Assembly (NCBI GenBank): GCA_020063545.1
Contig: JAGUUF010000254.1
Location: 1 to 9,710, forward strand
Source: Cytophagales bacterium
Lineage (GTDB): Bacteria; Bacteroidota; Bacteroidia; Cytophagales; Cyclobacteriaceae
Direction: 5' to 3'
DNA length: 9,710 nucleotides
Shown here piece by piece: positions 1 to 7,276 of the stretch; the stretch's first letter is position 1; the number at the start of each line of letters is the position of its first letter. The translations under genes were made by a program, and so were the position numbers. The notes beneath the pieces were generated by a model that worked only from the letters and a program-made list of their open reading frames with translations, was not told the origin of the DNA and did not search any database.

Positions 1-110
1 ACAAACACCCGGTTGCCGGCCGGCTTGATGTAAAGCAGGCACTGGTGTTTTTCGGGGAGCACATCCGCCACCACCGGCCCCAGCTTATGCGCCTTCTGCA
101 TAAGAAGTGA
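1..110 (+). CDS. C-terminal end of a DinB-like (DinB_2/YfiT-type) protein, partial
   Basis: An open frame runs from the left edge (first full codon at 3) to TGA at 108-110 and gives 35 residues; the start lies outside the window. The visible tail contains GRLDVKQALVFFGEH followed by IRHHRPQLMRLLHKK. In DinB-fold proteins the last helix typically carries a His-rich HxxHHxxQ pattern that supplies a metal ligand, and the preceding segment is often of the form HP-x-G-x-L-x-x-x-x-x-L-x-F. The match is by memory of that family, not by a search. Family members are cytoplasmic four-helix bundles, many of them thiol-dependent metalloenzymes; no substrate can be assigned here. Codon use resembles the downstream genes. 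The M14 gene starts 59 bp later on the same strand. An overlapping minus-strand frame (101 to the left edge) is the competing reading and looks less convincing. Confidence 0.55.
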   Translation, partial: KHPVAGRLDVKQALVFFGEHIRHHRPQLMRLLHKK

Positions 111-142
111 GCAGGCCCCTGAACTTTACGTTTAATCTTTTC

Positions 143-150
143 TATACTTG
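143..150 (+). promoter_or_regulatory. Possible -7 box for the M14 peptidase gene
   Basis: TATACTTG matches the Bacteroidota -7 consensus TAnnTTTG at all but one defined position and lies 19 bp before the ATG at 170. No good TTG-type -33 box sits at the usual distance, so support is weak. The alternative is read-through from the DinB-like gene upstream. Confidence 0.3.
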
Positions 151-169
151 CTCATTCAATCCTCTTGCA

Positions 170-2704
170 ATGAAAAAGTTTCCGGCTCTTGTGCTTTTCG
201 CGTGTAGCATCGTAAACTCCTACGCGCAGCAAAAACTGTTAAGCCCAAAAGAATTTCTGGGTTATGAACTGGGCGAACGGTTTACCCGCCATCACCGCGT
301 GGTGGAATATTTTCAGCATGTTGCCAGCGCCCTGCCCAATGTTGATTTCCACCAATACGGTGAAACATACGAGCACCGGCCGCTGGTATATGTAGTCGTA
401 GCCTCGCCCGAAAACTACGCCCGGCTGGAGCAAATCCGCCAGGATAACCTGAGGCGTGCCGGCATGGCCGAAGGAAGCCCGTCAACTAAAATTTCCATGG
501 TGTGGCTGAGTTACAATGTACACGGCAACGAAGCCAACTCCATGGAAGCTGCCATGCAAACTTTATACGAGCTGGCCGACCCGAATAATTCGAAGTCGAA
601 AGAGTGGCTGAAGAATACCGTGGTGATTATGGACCCGTGCATCAACCCCGATGGGCGCGATCGTTACGCAAATTTTTATAATCAGTATGGCAACCGCATT
701 GTTAATCCAAATCCCGAAGCAAAAGAACACCGCGAACCCTGGCCCGGTGGCCGGAGCAACCACTACTGGTTTGACCTGAACCGCGACTGGGCGTGGCTTA
801 CGCAAATGGAGTCGCAGCAACGGATAAATGTGTATAACCAGTGGATGCCCCACGTGCATGTTGATTTTCACGAGCAGGGGTACGACAGCCCGTATTACTT
901 TGCCCCGGCTGCCGAGCCCTACCATGAAGTGATTACGCCCTGGCAACGCGAGTTCCAGGTGATGATTGGTAAGAACCACGCGAAGTATTTTGACCAGCAG
1001 GGCTGGCTGTACTTTACCAAGGAACGTTTCGACCTGTACTACCCAAGCTATGGCGATACCTACCCGACTTACAATGGCGCCATCGGCATGACCTACGAGC
1101 AGGCCGGTGGCGGTTCGGCCGGGCTCTCCATCCGCACCCGCGAAGGCGATCCGCTTACGCTTAAAGACAGGCTGACCCACCACCACACCACCGGGCTTTC
1201 TACGGTAGAGATTACAGCCATGAACTCAAACCGGGTGGTGGATGAGTTTGAAAAGTATTTCCGCGAAAACCTGAACAACCCGGCATCGCCTTACAAAACG
1301 TATGTCATCAAAGCCGATAACAATCCCGATAAGGTAAGGCGGCTTACCTCCATACTCAATGCCCACCTTATCCGCTACGGCCATCCCACAGCCGGTAAGG
1401 CAACACGCGGGTATGATTACTCGACCCAATCCGTACAGAATTTTACCCTTACTACCGAAGACCTGGTGGTAAACATTTACCAGCCGAAGTCGCGGTTGAT
1501 CACCACGTTATTTGAACCGGTTTCCAAACTTCCCGATTCGGTTACGTACGATATCACCGCCTGGAATTTGTTTTACGCCTACGGCCTGAAAGGCTATGCA
1601 CTGAACGAGCGGATCAATCCGGGTAAACCGTATCAGCCAAAAGAAGCAAACACCAAACCGGCTGACGGCAAACCATACGCGTATGTTTTTAAGTACAACA
1701 GTGTTACCGATGTGGAGTTTTTATGTGCATTGATGAAACGCGGAGTGAAGCTACGGTCGTCCCTTTCGGCTTTTAAAGTTAACGGTGAAAGTTTTGATGC
1801 CGGTACGCTGGTGGTTACCCGCAGGAACAATGAGAATGTAGCCGACTTTGATAACGTGGTGCAAACACTGGCCAAAGAATATAACCGCAGGTACCTGGCG
1901 GCTGCCACGGGCTTCGTGGAGTCGGGCAGTGATTTCGGATCGGGCTCTGTAAACTATATTAAGCCTCCGCGTGTGGCCGTACTGGTGGGCGAACAGGTTT
2001 CATCGCTTTCGGCAGGCGCCATCTGGCATTTCTTTGAGCAGGAGATCAAATTTCCGCTGACACAAATCGGTACGGATTATTTCCGCTCGGTTGATTTGAA
2101 AAATTATGATGTGCTGGTGGTGCCGGAAGGGCGCTATTCGGTTTTTGATGACGAAACATTGAAGAAAGTGCAGGATTGGATTTCGGGTGGAGGCAGGCTA
2201 ATCCTGATTTCGGGTGCGCTTAATTCGGTTGTCGACAAAAACGGTTTTGCATTGAAAAAGTATGCCAGCGAGGATGCAAAGAAAGAAGCGGAGAAAAAAG
2301 ATAAAGAGGAGCAGGCGAAGGATGCGTTGCTGGCCTACGAAGAAGCTGAACGAAAAGAGATTTCAAAATTGATTTCCGGTGCCATTTACAAAGTGGCGCT
2401 GGATAAGTCGCACCCGCTGGCTTTCGGGTTAGGCAACACCTATTACACACTTAAAACCAACGAACTCTACTTCAGCTACCTGCAGGGCGGCTGGAATGTG
2501 GGCGTCATCCGCGGAAAGGCCAAGCCCGTCCAGGGTTATGCCGGCTTCAAGATCAATGCAAAGCTTGACAATTCCTTTGTGCTGGGTGTTGAGGATAAAG
2601 GCCGGGGCACGGTAGTCTATTTTGTGGATGATCCCCTCTTCCGTAATTTCTGGGAGAACGGCAAAATGCTGTTCAGCAATGCGGTGTTTTTGGTGGGGCA
2701 GTAA
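170..2704 (+). CDS. Secreted M14-family zinc carboxypeptidase with C-terminal amidotransferase-like domain
   Basis: 844 residues. I place the start at ATG 170, not the in-frame GTG at 107, because the protein then opens with a clean signal peptide (MKKFPALVLFACSIVNSYA, cleavage likely before QQ). The M14 signature is complete. Zinc ligands are H118 and E121 in the HGNE motif and H234 in VDFHEQG. NPDGR (159-163) and DLNRD (202-206) are the substrate-binding arginine motifs, and the catalytic glutamate is E310 in MTYEQAGG. A region around residues 600-690 (RVAVLVGEQ, then YDVLVVPEG, then GGRLILISG) resembles a class I glutamine amidotransferase/DJ-1 fold. It is followed by a Lys/Glu-rich stretch at about 698-732. 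Enzymes of this family remove C-terminal residues from peptides; export to the periplasm or outside is inferred from the signal peptide. The exact substrate is unknown. The gene is convergent with tpx and separated from it by a hairpin. Confidence 0.95.
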   Translation: MKKFPALVLFACSIVNSYAQQKLLSPKEFLGYELGERFTRHHRVVEYFQHVASALPNVDFHQYGETYEHRPLVYVVVASPENYARLEQIRQDNLRRAGMAEGSPSTKISMVWLSYNVHGNEANSMEAAMQTLYELADPNNSKSKEWLKNTVVIMDPCINPDGRDRYANFYNQYGNRIVNPNPEAKEHREPWPGGRSNHYWFDLNRDWAWLTQMESQQRINVYNQWMPHVHVDFHEQGYDSPYYFAPAAEPYHEVITPWQREFQVMIGKNHAKYFDQQGWLYFTKERFDLYYPSYGDTYPTYNGAIGMTYEQAGGGSAGLSIRTREGDPLTLKDRLTHHHTTGLSTVEITAMNSNRVVDEFEKYFRENLNNPASPYKTYVIKADNNPDKVRRLTSILNAHLIRYGHPTAGKATRGYDYSTQSVQNFTLTTEDLVVNIYQPKSRLITTLFEPVSKLPDSVTYDITAWNLFYAYGLKGYALNERINPGKPYQPKEANTKPADGKPYAYVFKYNSVTDVEFLCALMKRGVKLRSSLSAFKVNGESFDAGTLVVTRRNNENVADFDNVVQTLAKEYNRRYLAAATGFVESGSDFGSGSVNYIKPPRVAVLVGEQVSSLSAGAIWHFFEQEIKFPLTQIGTDYFRSVDLKNYDVLVVPEGRYSVFDDETLKKVQDWISGGGRLILISGALNSVVDKNGFALKKYASEDAKKEAEKKDKEEQAKDALLAYEEAERKEISKLISGAIYKVALDKSHPLAFGLGNTYYTLKTNELYFSYLQGGWNVGVIRGKAKPVQGYAGFKINAKLDNSFVLGVEDKGRGTVVYFVDDPLFRNFWENGKMLFSNAVFLVGQ

Positions 2705-2726
2705 CACCCCGTCTCGCTTGGCTCGA

Positions 2727-2755
2727 CAACCCTTCTCCTGCAGGAGAGAGGGTTG
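2727..2755. terminator. Dyad between convergent M14 and tpx genes, likely bidirectional terminator
   Basis: The arms 2727-2740 (CAACCCTTCTCCTG) and 2741-2755 pair almost completely, with one unpaired G at 2748. The central 14 bp TCTCCTGCAGGAGA are a perfect palindrome. It begins 22 bp after the M14 stop and ends 3 bp before the tpx stop codon, the expected place for a shared terminator of convergent genes. There is no clear T tract on either side, so it may instead be a REP-like intergenic repeat or an RNA-stabilising stem. Confidence 0.55.
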
Positions 2756-2758
2756 AGG

Positions 2759-3256
2759 TCATAAGGCTGCCAGCGCAGAGTCATAGTTCGGTTCCTGGCC
2801 AATGGCCGGCACCAGTTCGGTGTATTTTATTTTTCCCTGCTTATCAATAACCACAACGGCACGGGCGCACAGCCCGGCAAAGTTGCCGTCAATCAATTCT
2901 ACCCCATAGTCTTTCGAAAACCCGCGGTTACGGAAATCCGTGGCGGTAAGCACGTTGCTTATTCCTTCGGCCCCGCAGAAGCGCTTCATCGCAAACGGTA
3001 AATCTTTTGAAACGCAGAGCACGGCTGTATCGGTAAGCGAAGCGGCCCGTTTGTTGAATTCGCGCACCGAAGTGGCGCACACCCCGGTATCAATACTCGG
3101 AAAGATATTGAGGACTACATTTTTGCCCGCAAACTGGTTCAGGGTTATGTCTTTCATATCGTTGCCGGTTAACGTAAAGGGCGGTGCGGCTGAGCCGGCT
3201 GCGGGCAGGTTGCCGATGGTGTTCACCACGTTTTCGCCAAGTTTGGTTTGTGCCAT
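2759..3256 (-). CDS. tpx: Thiol peroxidase Tpx (atypical 2-Cys peroxiredoxin)
   Basis: 165 residues, the usual full length of the family. The peroxidatic site PSIDTGVC is present with C60 as the peroxidatic cysteine, and P53, T57 and R132 (in CARAVVVID) complete the conserved active-site set. The resolving cysteine is C94 in KRFCGAEG, and the conserved VLCVSKDLPFA segment precedes it. Known Tpx enzymes reduce alkyl and lipid hydroperoxides and H2O2 and are recycled by thioredoxin. No signal peptide is visible, so it should act in the cytoplasm. The start is ATG 3256-3254. The gene lies 99 bp downstream of the S9 peptidase stop on the same strand. The AT-rich gap with a heptanucleotide repeat suggests it may have its own leader and promoter, though read-through from the peptidase gene cannot be excluded. 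Its 3' end faces the M14 gene. Confidence 0.97.
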   Translation of the reverse strand: MAQTKLGENVVNTIGNLPAAGSAAPPFTLTGNDMKDITLNQFAGKNVVLNIFPSIDTGVCATSVREFNKRAASLTDTAVLCVSKDLPFAMKRFCGAEGISNVLTATDFRNRGFSKDYGVELIDGNFAGLCARAVVVIDKQGKIKYTELVPAIGQEPNYDSALAAL

Positions 3257-3270
3257 AGTAGTTGGTTATG

Positions 3271-3305
3271 GATTCAAGATTCTACATTCTAAATTCTACA
3301 TTCAA
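3271..3305. repeat. Five-unit 7-bp imperfect tandem repeat (NATTCWA) in the tpx leader
   Basis: Consecutive units are GATTCAA, GATTCTA, CATTCTA, AATTCTA and CATTCAA. The core ATTC is invariant in all five. The array lies 14 bp upstream of the tpx start codon. Arrays of this kind change copy number by strand slippage. Here that would alter the length of the 5' leader without touching coding sequence. Confidence 0.8.
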
Positions 3306-3355
3306 TATCATACAAATAAACAATACAGTTTAAAACAATCTTCGCACGGTTTGGT

Positions 3356-6193
3356 TTACTCAATCCCCTGCCTGATTCCTTTTTCAACAGCCGGCACACC
3401 GCGCTTCATCCAGTCGGGCATGGGCGCATCCTTCAGGTAGTGATCAAAAAACTGCATCATGCGTTTAGCAAAGTCGGTGCGGTCCTGCCGCTGCGTAAGC
3501 CCGTGGCCCTGTCCGTTGTAGTTCAGCATCCATACGGGTTTTCCCAGCCTGCGCAGTGCCATGTAGTATTCAATGCCCTGGTACCAGGGCACCGCTCCAT
3601 CGGCATCGTTGTGCATCATCAGTAAAGGTGTTTGCACTTTGTCGGCAAAAAAGATGGGCGAGTTTTCAATGTACTGCATGGGTTTTTCCCACAGCGTGCC
3701 GCCAATACGGCTTTGCGATTTTTCGTACTGGAACATCCGGCTCAGGCCGCTTTCCCAGCGTATGCCCCCGTAGGCGCTGATCATGTTGGCCACGGGCGCG
3801 CCCGCCTCGGCTGCGCGGAACAGGTTGGTGCGGGTAATCATGTAGGCAATCTGGTAGCCTCCCCAGCTGTGTCCCTGTATGCCGATGCGCTTTTCATCCA
3901 CAAATCCTTTGGCGATGAGTGCGGTAACGCCCGGCATAATGCAGTTAAGGGCGCTCTCGCCCGGGTAGCCGACTTTATACACAACATCGGGAACAAAAAC
4001 CAGGTACCCGTTGCTGGCGTAAAGCGAAAAGTTGATGAACGACCTTATAGGAGCCGGTGCGTAATGCTGGTGCATGTCGTCAGCATATTTTTCATAGAAG
4101 TAAACAAGCATCGGGTATTTCTTCTTCGGATCGAAGCCCTCAGGTTTATAGAGGAGTCCTTCAAGTGGAATATTATCGGCTGATGTCCACTGCACGCGTT
4201 CAACGGTGCCCCAGAAGTAGCGGCTCATTTGCGGGTTGGCGGTTGAAAGTTTGCGGGGTGCCGCGAACGAGGCATCCGCTACCCATACATCCGGAAATTC
4301 CCGGAAGCTTTCACGCGTATAAGCGAATGTGTTTGCCTGGCGCGCCTTGATCAGGTTGCCGAAGCGGTAGTCGCCCATAATGAGTTTGGTGAGCTTGCCG
4401 TCTTTAAGCGAAAGTTTGTAAAACCCGGATTGCTTGGTGGCTTCGTTGAATGCCGTGAGGAAGAGTTCCTTCTCCGTATCAATAAACCGTTCTTCCGGGT
4501 CGAGGCGCACATAACGGAAGCGGGTTTTTTCCTGCCTTCCGATTCTGGTGACGTTAACAGGTGCCTTTTTGTTTTCCGGGTCGAACATCCAGATGTCGTA
4601 CCGATCGTAAACCAGCAGTGCGGCATCGTTGGCGGTAAAGCCTGCCATACCGTAGGATGACGGGTAATCCGGGTGGTCGTCATCTTCATCGGCAAATTTT
4701 ACGTTCAGGTTTTCAGTTAGCTTCACGGTGCTTTTGCCGGCAACCGAATAGCTGAACCAGGCCGTATCCGGACTGCTGAACCAGATTACATACCGGGCTT
4801 TAGGCGAAAGGCGGGCATTGCCCTTTACTTTTTGTTGAATGACCTGGGTTGTTCCATCACTCACATTTACAAGCGTAAGGTCTTTATACACGTTGGTGTC
4901 CCAGGTGCGCATAACCAGGTAAGGCGTTTCGTTTTGTGATAATGCTATACCTGCATTTCCTTCATCACCGGTTTCAACAGAGGGCATTTTTTCACCAGCC
5001 AGTTGTACAACGCGGTTCGGATTGCCGAGATGAATTACCGAAGTGTAGGATCGCCTCCGGTCTTCTTCCAGCCTGCGGTTCTGCTGCGGGTAAATGTAAT
5101 CGTCTTTCCACGTCCATACTTCAACATTTACAATTTCCTCGCTTAGTAAGGTAGTATCCTGCACAACAGGTTTTGGTGAAATGCCCAGGAACAGTTTGGA
5201 ACCATCTTTCGAAAATGACGGAGTGTAATTTTCATTGACTATCCAATCGCTGGGTATGCCCGTTGTTTTTTCATCAGCAAGTAACAAGGCAGCGGGATTT
5301 CCTTTTTTCCAGTGGTATAACTTGTAATAGCGGATTAATGCTTTGGTGGTATCGGCATCAACCAGGAAAGCTGTTTGCGTACCGTCATCGCTTACCGATA
5401 GCCCCTTTACCTTGTACTTGCTCTTTGTTTCAAGCAGGTGGCTGAGTTGGTTTGCACTGAGGTCGTACCAGTAAACACCCGGTTTTAATGTTGAGTCGTT
5501 GCCGGTAGAATGAAACAATAAGCCCTGCCCGTATTTGGCGAGCGTATAATCTTTAACAAAACCAAAACGCGTTTCCGCATTTGTGTTCAGGTTACGCAGC
5601 ACCAGGGTGAAGCCGTTGTCATCGGAGTTCTTTTTTACTTTTTTCGGCTTTTCGTTTTTCCTGGCCGTATCGGGTTTTGGCGGGGCAGCAGGCTTTGCAT
5701 CTTTTGGTACTTCAAGCTGGTATGCCAGCCAACCCCCGGCCTTTTCAGGAACCTTATAGGATTTTACATCCGGGATTTTCTCGGTTTTCCTGCTGCTAAA
5801 TGAAAAAATTCCGAGCGAATCTTTAGGCATGTCTTCTTTCTTCTTTTTCTTCCTGCGCAGGTCTTTTACCAGTTCCTTTTGCGGTTTGATTTTGAACACG
5901 GCATGCCGGCTGTCCCATGTAATGGAAATGTCTGCCGCGCGTTTTACGGAATCCTGCGCATTACTTTTAAGCGAATGAAACACAACGCGGCCATCGCCAT
6001 CCTGCGGATTGATGGTGTACACCGCAAACGAACCGTCAGGCGTGAGCGCCCGGTACGTAATTTCTTTCCAGTTGTCGTACACCTCGTGGGTGAGCGGCTT
6101 TTTTTGTATGGGTGGTGCTGGTTTTGATTTTTGAGAATAAGCAGCCGCTGAAATCAGCACGGTAAACAGAAACAGGCAAACAAGTTTTTGCAT
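3356..6193 (-). CDS. Secreted S9-family (prolyl oligopeptidase/DPP IV-like) serine peptidase
   Basis: 945 residues. I chose ATG 6193-6191 instead of an upstream in-frame ATG at 6241, because it starts directly with a signal peptide (MQKLVCLFLFTVLISAAAYS, cleavage near Q21) and leaves room for the promoter. The N-terminal two thirds (about 40-650) is beta-strand-rich and should form the beta-propeller that gates the active site. The C-terminal alpha/beta-hydrolase (about 690-935) carries the triad: S776 in GHSWGGYQ, D865 in HNDADGAVP and H897 in GQGHGL. Two low-complexity basic stretches interrupt the propeller: KKKKK at about 115-119 and a Lys/Pro-rich linker at about 164-190. They contribute to a length above the roughly 700-800 residues of classical members. 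Such enzymes cleave peptides, often after proline or releasing dipeptides; specificity cannot be read here. It would act in the periplasm or outside the cell. It is divergent from the lipoprotein gene and upstream of tpx. Confidence 0.95.
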   Translation of the reverse strand: MQKLVCLFLFTVLISAAAYSQKSKPAPPIQKKPLTHEVYDNWKEITYRALTPDGSFAVYTINPQDGDGRVVFHSLKSNAQDSVKRAADISITWDSRHAVFKIKPQKELVKDLRRKKKKKEDMPKDSLGIFSFSSRKTEKIPDVKSYKVPEKAGGWLAYQLEVPKDAKPAAPPKPDTARKNEKPKKVKKNSDDNGFTLVLRNLNTNAETRFGFVKDYTLAKYGQGLLFHSTGNDSTLKPGVYWYDLSANQLSHLLETKSKYKVKGLSVSDDGTQTAFLVDADTTKALIRYYKLYHWKKGNPAALLLADEKTTGIPSDWIVNENYTPSFSKDGSKLFLGISPKPVVQDTTLLSEEIVNVEVWTWKDDYIYPQQNRRLEEDRRRSYTSVIHLGNPNRVVQLAGEKMPSVETGDEGNAGIALSQNETPYLVMRTWDTNVYKDLTLVNVSDGTTQVIQQKVKGNARLSPKARYVIWFSSPDTAWFSYSVAGKSTVKLTENLNVKFADEDDDHPDYPSSYGMAGFTANDAALLVYDRYDIWMFDPENKKAPVNVTRIGRQEKTRFRYVRLDPEERFIDTEKELFLTAFNEATKQSGFYKLSLKDGKLTKLIMGDYRFGNLIKARQANTFAYTRESFREFPDVWVADASFAAPRKLSTANPQMSRYFWGTVERVQWTSADNIPLEGLLYKPEGFDPKKKYPMLVYFYEKYADDMHQHYAPAPIRSFINFSLYASNGYLVFVPDVVYKVGYPGESALNCIMPGVTALIAKGFVDEKRIGIQGHSWGGYQIAYMITRTNLFRAAEAGAPVANMISAYGGIRWESGLSRMFQYEKSQSRIGGTLWEKPMQYIENSPIFFADKVQTPLLMMHNDADGAVPWYQGIEYYMALRRLGKPVWMLNYNGQGHGLTQRQDRTDFAKRMMQFFDHYLKDAPMPDWMKRGVPAVEKGIRQGIE

Positions 6194-6211
6194 GGTGAAA
6201 GAAATTTTGAA

Positions 6212-6242
6212 TAAACATAACCAAAGCCCACTGCCCCGCAAA
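6212..6242 (-). promoter_or_regulatory. Candidate Bacteroidota-type promoter for the S9 peptidase gene
   Basis: On the minus strand, TTTG (6242-6239) is followed after exactly 19 bp by TATGTTTA (6219-6212), close to the Bacteroidota pattern TTTG-N19-TAnnTTTG with only the last base of the -7 box differing. Transcription would begin about 10-15 bp before the ATG at 6193, giving a very short leader. No Shine-Dalgarno sequence is seen. Confidence 0.5.
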
Positions 6243-6266
6243 CGGATTTTTTATGAACAAAAAAAA

Positions 6267-6297
6267 TTTCGGGCAGTTGGTTTTTGGCGTATCTTTA
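6267..6297 (+). promoter_or_regulatory. Candidate Bacteroidota-type promoter for the lipoprotein gene
   Basis: TTTC (6267-6270), a 19-bp spacer and TATCTTTA (6290-6297) match the phylum's -33/-7 layout with one mismatch in each box. A run of eight A (6259-6266) just upstream could act like an UP element. The predicted transcript would have a leader of roughly 25 bp before the ATG at 6328. It does not overlap the divergent S9 promoter candidate. Confidence 0.45.
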
Positions 6298-6327
6298 GCG
6301 TTCATCGGTGCATAAAATGATTGAATT

Positions 6328-7233
6328 ATGATGAACAGGGCGTGTTTTACGGCAGCCATTGCAGCATTGGTTTCCGTAGTTTTTATATCCGGTTGCAATG
6401 ATGACGAAACACCGACAATCGGTTTTAAAACTGAAACCTCAACGGTTACGGAAGGCACTACCGTAAAAGTACAGTTCAGCGCCACCCTGCCCAGCGGGGT
6501 AACTCCTATACTTGAATTGAGCGGCACGGCAACCGAAGGAACGGATTACACCTTTACCATGGACACGAAGGAAATCACCTTTACGGTGCCCGATGATTTT
6601 ATTTACGATCCCAGCGAAACCATCGTTATTGAAATCACTGATTTTGACGGTAAAGCCAACGTAGGAGGAAAACGTGTTCACACCATTACCATTACGGATA
6701 AGGACGAAGCCGCCAACCCCGGGTTACGCGTGGAGTTGCGGTGGGATGTTGACGCGGTAACCAGCGGCAACCAGCCCGGTGATGTGGATATGGATTTGTT
6801 TTTGTGGATTGAAGAGCCCCCGGGCTCGGATGATTTTATCCTGATTGACGGCTCGGCCCAGATTGGCAACGGCTTTGAAGCCGTTTTTCTTCCCTCGAAT
6901 AATCCGACCAACTACCCCAACCGCGCTTACGGGCTGGGCTATAACTATTACGAAGGCACATCGAACAACCTGAAGGTGAATGTTACTTTTAAAGTGTTTA
7001 AAGGCAATATTGACGGGGGCATAAACAAGAAGGAATCAGCAGCAACCTATACGCTGGCCAACATTAACCAGTGGGATGTGACGGATGACTTTTACATTGT
7101 TCAGTTCTTCGAAAAGGACAATGCCAACTTCAACAACTTCACCGACATCTTTGTGCCGGTAAGCGGTTCGCGTGCAAAAAAACTGCAGGCTACGCTAACC
7201 GATGCCCTGAAGGAAAAGAAAAAGCACAAGTGA
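6328..7233 (+). CDS. Probable surface-exposed lipoprotein with Calx-beta-like domain
   Basis: 301 residues; an immediately following second ATG (6331) is an equally possible start. The N-terminus is a lipoprotein signal: a hydrophobic stretch ending in the lipobox FISGC, with C23 as the lipidated residue. The next residues NDDE resemble the acidic lipoprotein export signal described in Bacteroidota (for example S-D-D types), which would place the protein on the outer face of the outer membrane. Residues about 30-126 look like a Calx-beta domain, with SGTATEGTDY (65-74), the strand TFTV, DPSE (94-97) and a closing ITDKDE; this fold usually binds calcium and mediates adhesion. The part from about 132 to 290 has an acidic GDVDMDLFLW segment (151-160), loosely like domains with a DVDLH motif, and I do not recognise it securely. 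The tail is Lys-rich. It is a single-gene unit with a promoter candidate and a strong terminator. No enzymatic residues are evident; adhesin or structural role is inference. Confidence 0.85.
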   Translation: MMNRACFTAAIAALVSVVFISGCNDDETPTIGFKTETSTVTEGTTVKVQFSATLPSGVTPILELSGTATEGTDYTFTMDTKEITFTVPDDFIYDPSETIVIEITDFDGKANVGGKRVHTITITDKDEAANPGLRVELRWDVDAVTSGNQPGDVDMDLFLWIEEPPGSDDFILIDGSAQIGNGFEAVFLPSNNPTNYPNRAYGLGYNYYEGTSNNLKVNVTFKVFKGNIDGGINKKESAATYTLANINQWDVTDDFYIVQFFEKDNANFNNFTDIFVPVSGSRAKKLQATLTDALKEKKKHK

Positions 7234-7276
7234 AAGTCATCCTACGACTCAAAGTCGTAGGATGACTTGCCTTTTT
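7234..7276. terminator. Strong intrinsic terminator after the lipoprotein gene, probably bidirectional
   Basis: A perfect 16-bp stem (AAGTCATCCTACGACT, 7234-7249, and its complement, 7253-7268) encloses a CAA loop and is followed by TTTTT at 7272-7276. It begins at the base directly after the lipoprotein stop codon. Read on the minus strand it is followed by a more distant T-rich stretch (about 7210-7225), so it can also end the metalloprotease/small-gene transcript. On that strand its sequence also encodes the last residues of the small membrane protein. Confidence 0.85.

Noticed and set aside
1..101. Minus-strand partial gene starting at ATG 101-99 (33 visible codons)
   Set aside because: The frame is open and begins with ATG, but its protein is not recognisable, and the overlapping plus-strand frame has a DinB-like C-terminal helix. 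It remains a possibility.
107..169. N-terminal extension of the M14 peptidase from GTG 107
   Set aside because: It would bury the signal peptide 21 residues inside the protein and overlap the end of the upstream gene; ATG 170 gives a normal signal peptide.
563..1186. Long antisense open frame within the M14 gene
   Set aside because: It lies fully opposite a well-supported gene with catalytic motifs and has no recognisable product; it is a shadow of codon bias.
3313..3343. Promoter for tpx in the AT-rich gap after the S9 gene
   Set aside because: TTTATTTG is near the -7 consensus, but no TTG-type -33 box sits at the right distance, so I could not support a specific site.
6194..6241. N-terminal extension of the S9 peptidase from ATG 6241
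   Set aside because: It adds 16 residues ahead of a clean signal peptide and would place the promoter candidate inside the gene.
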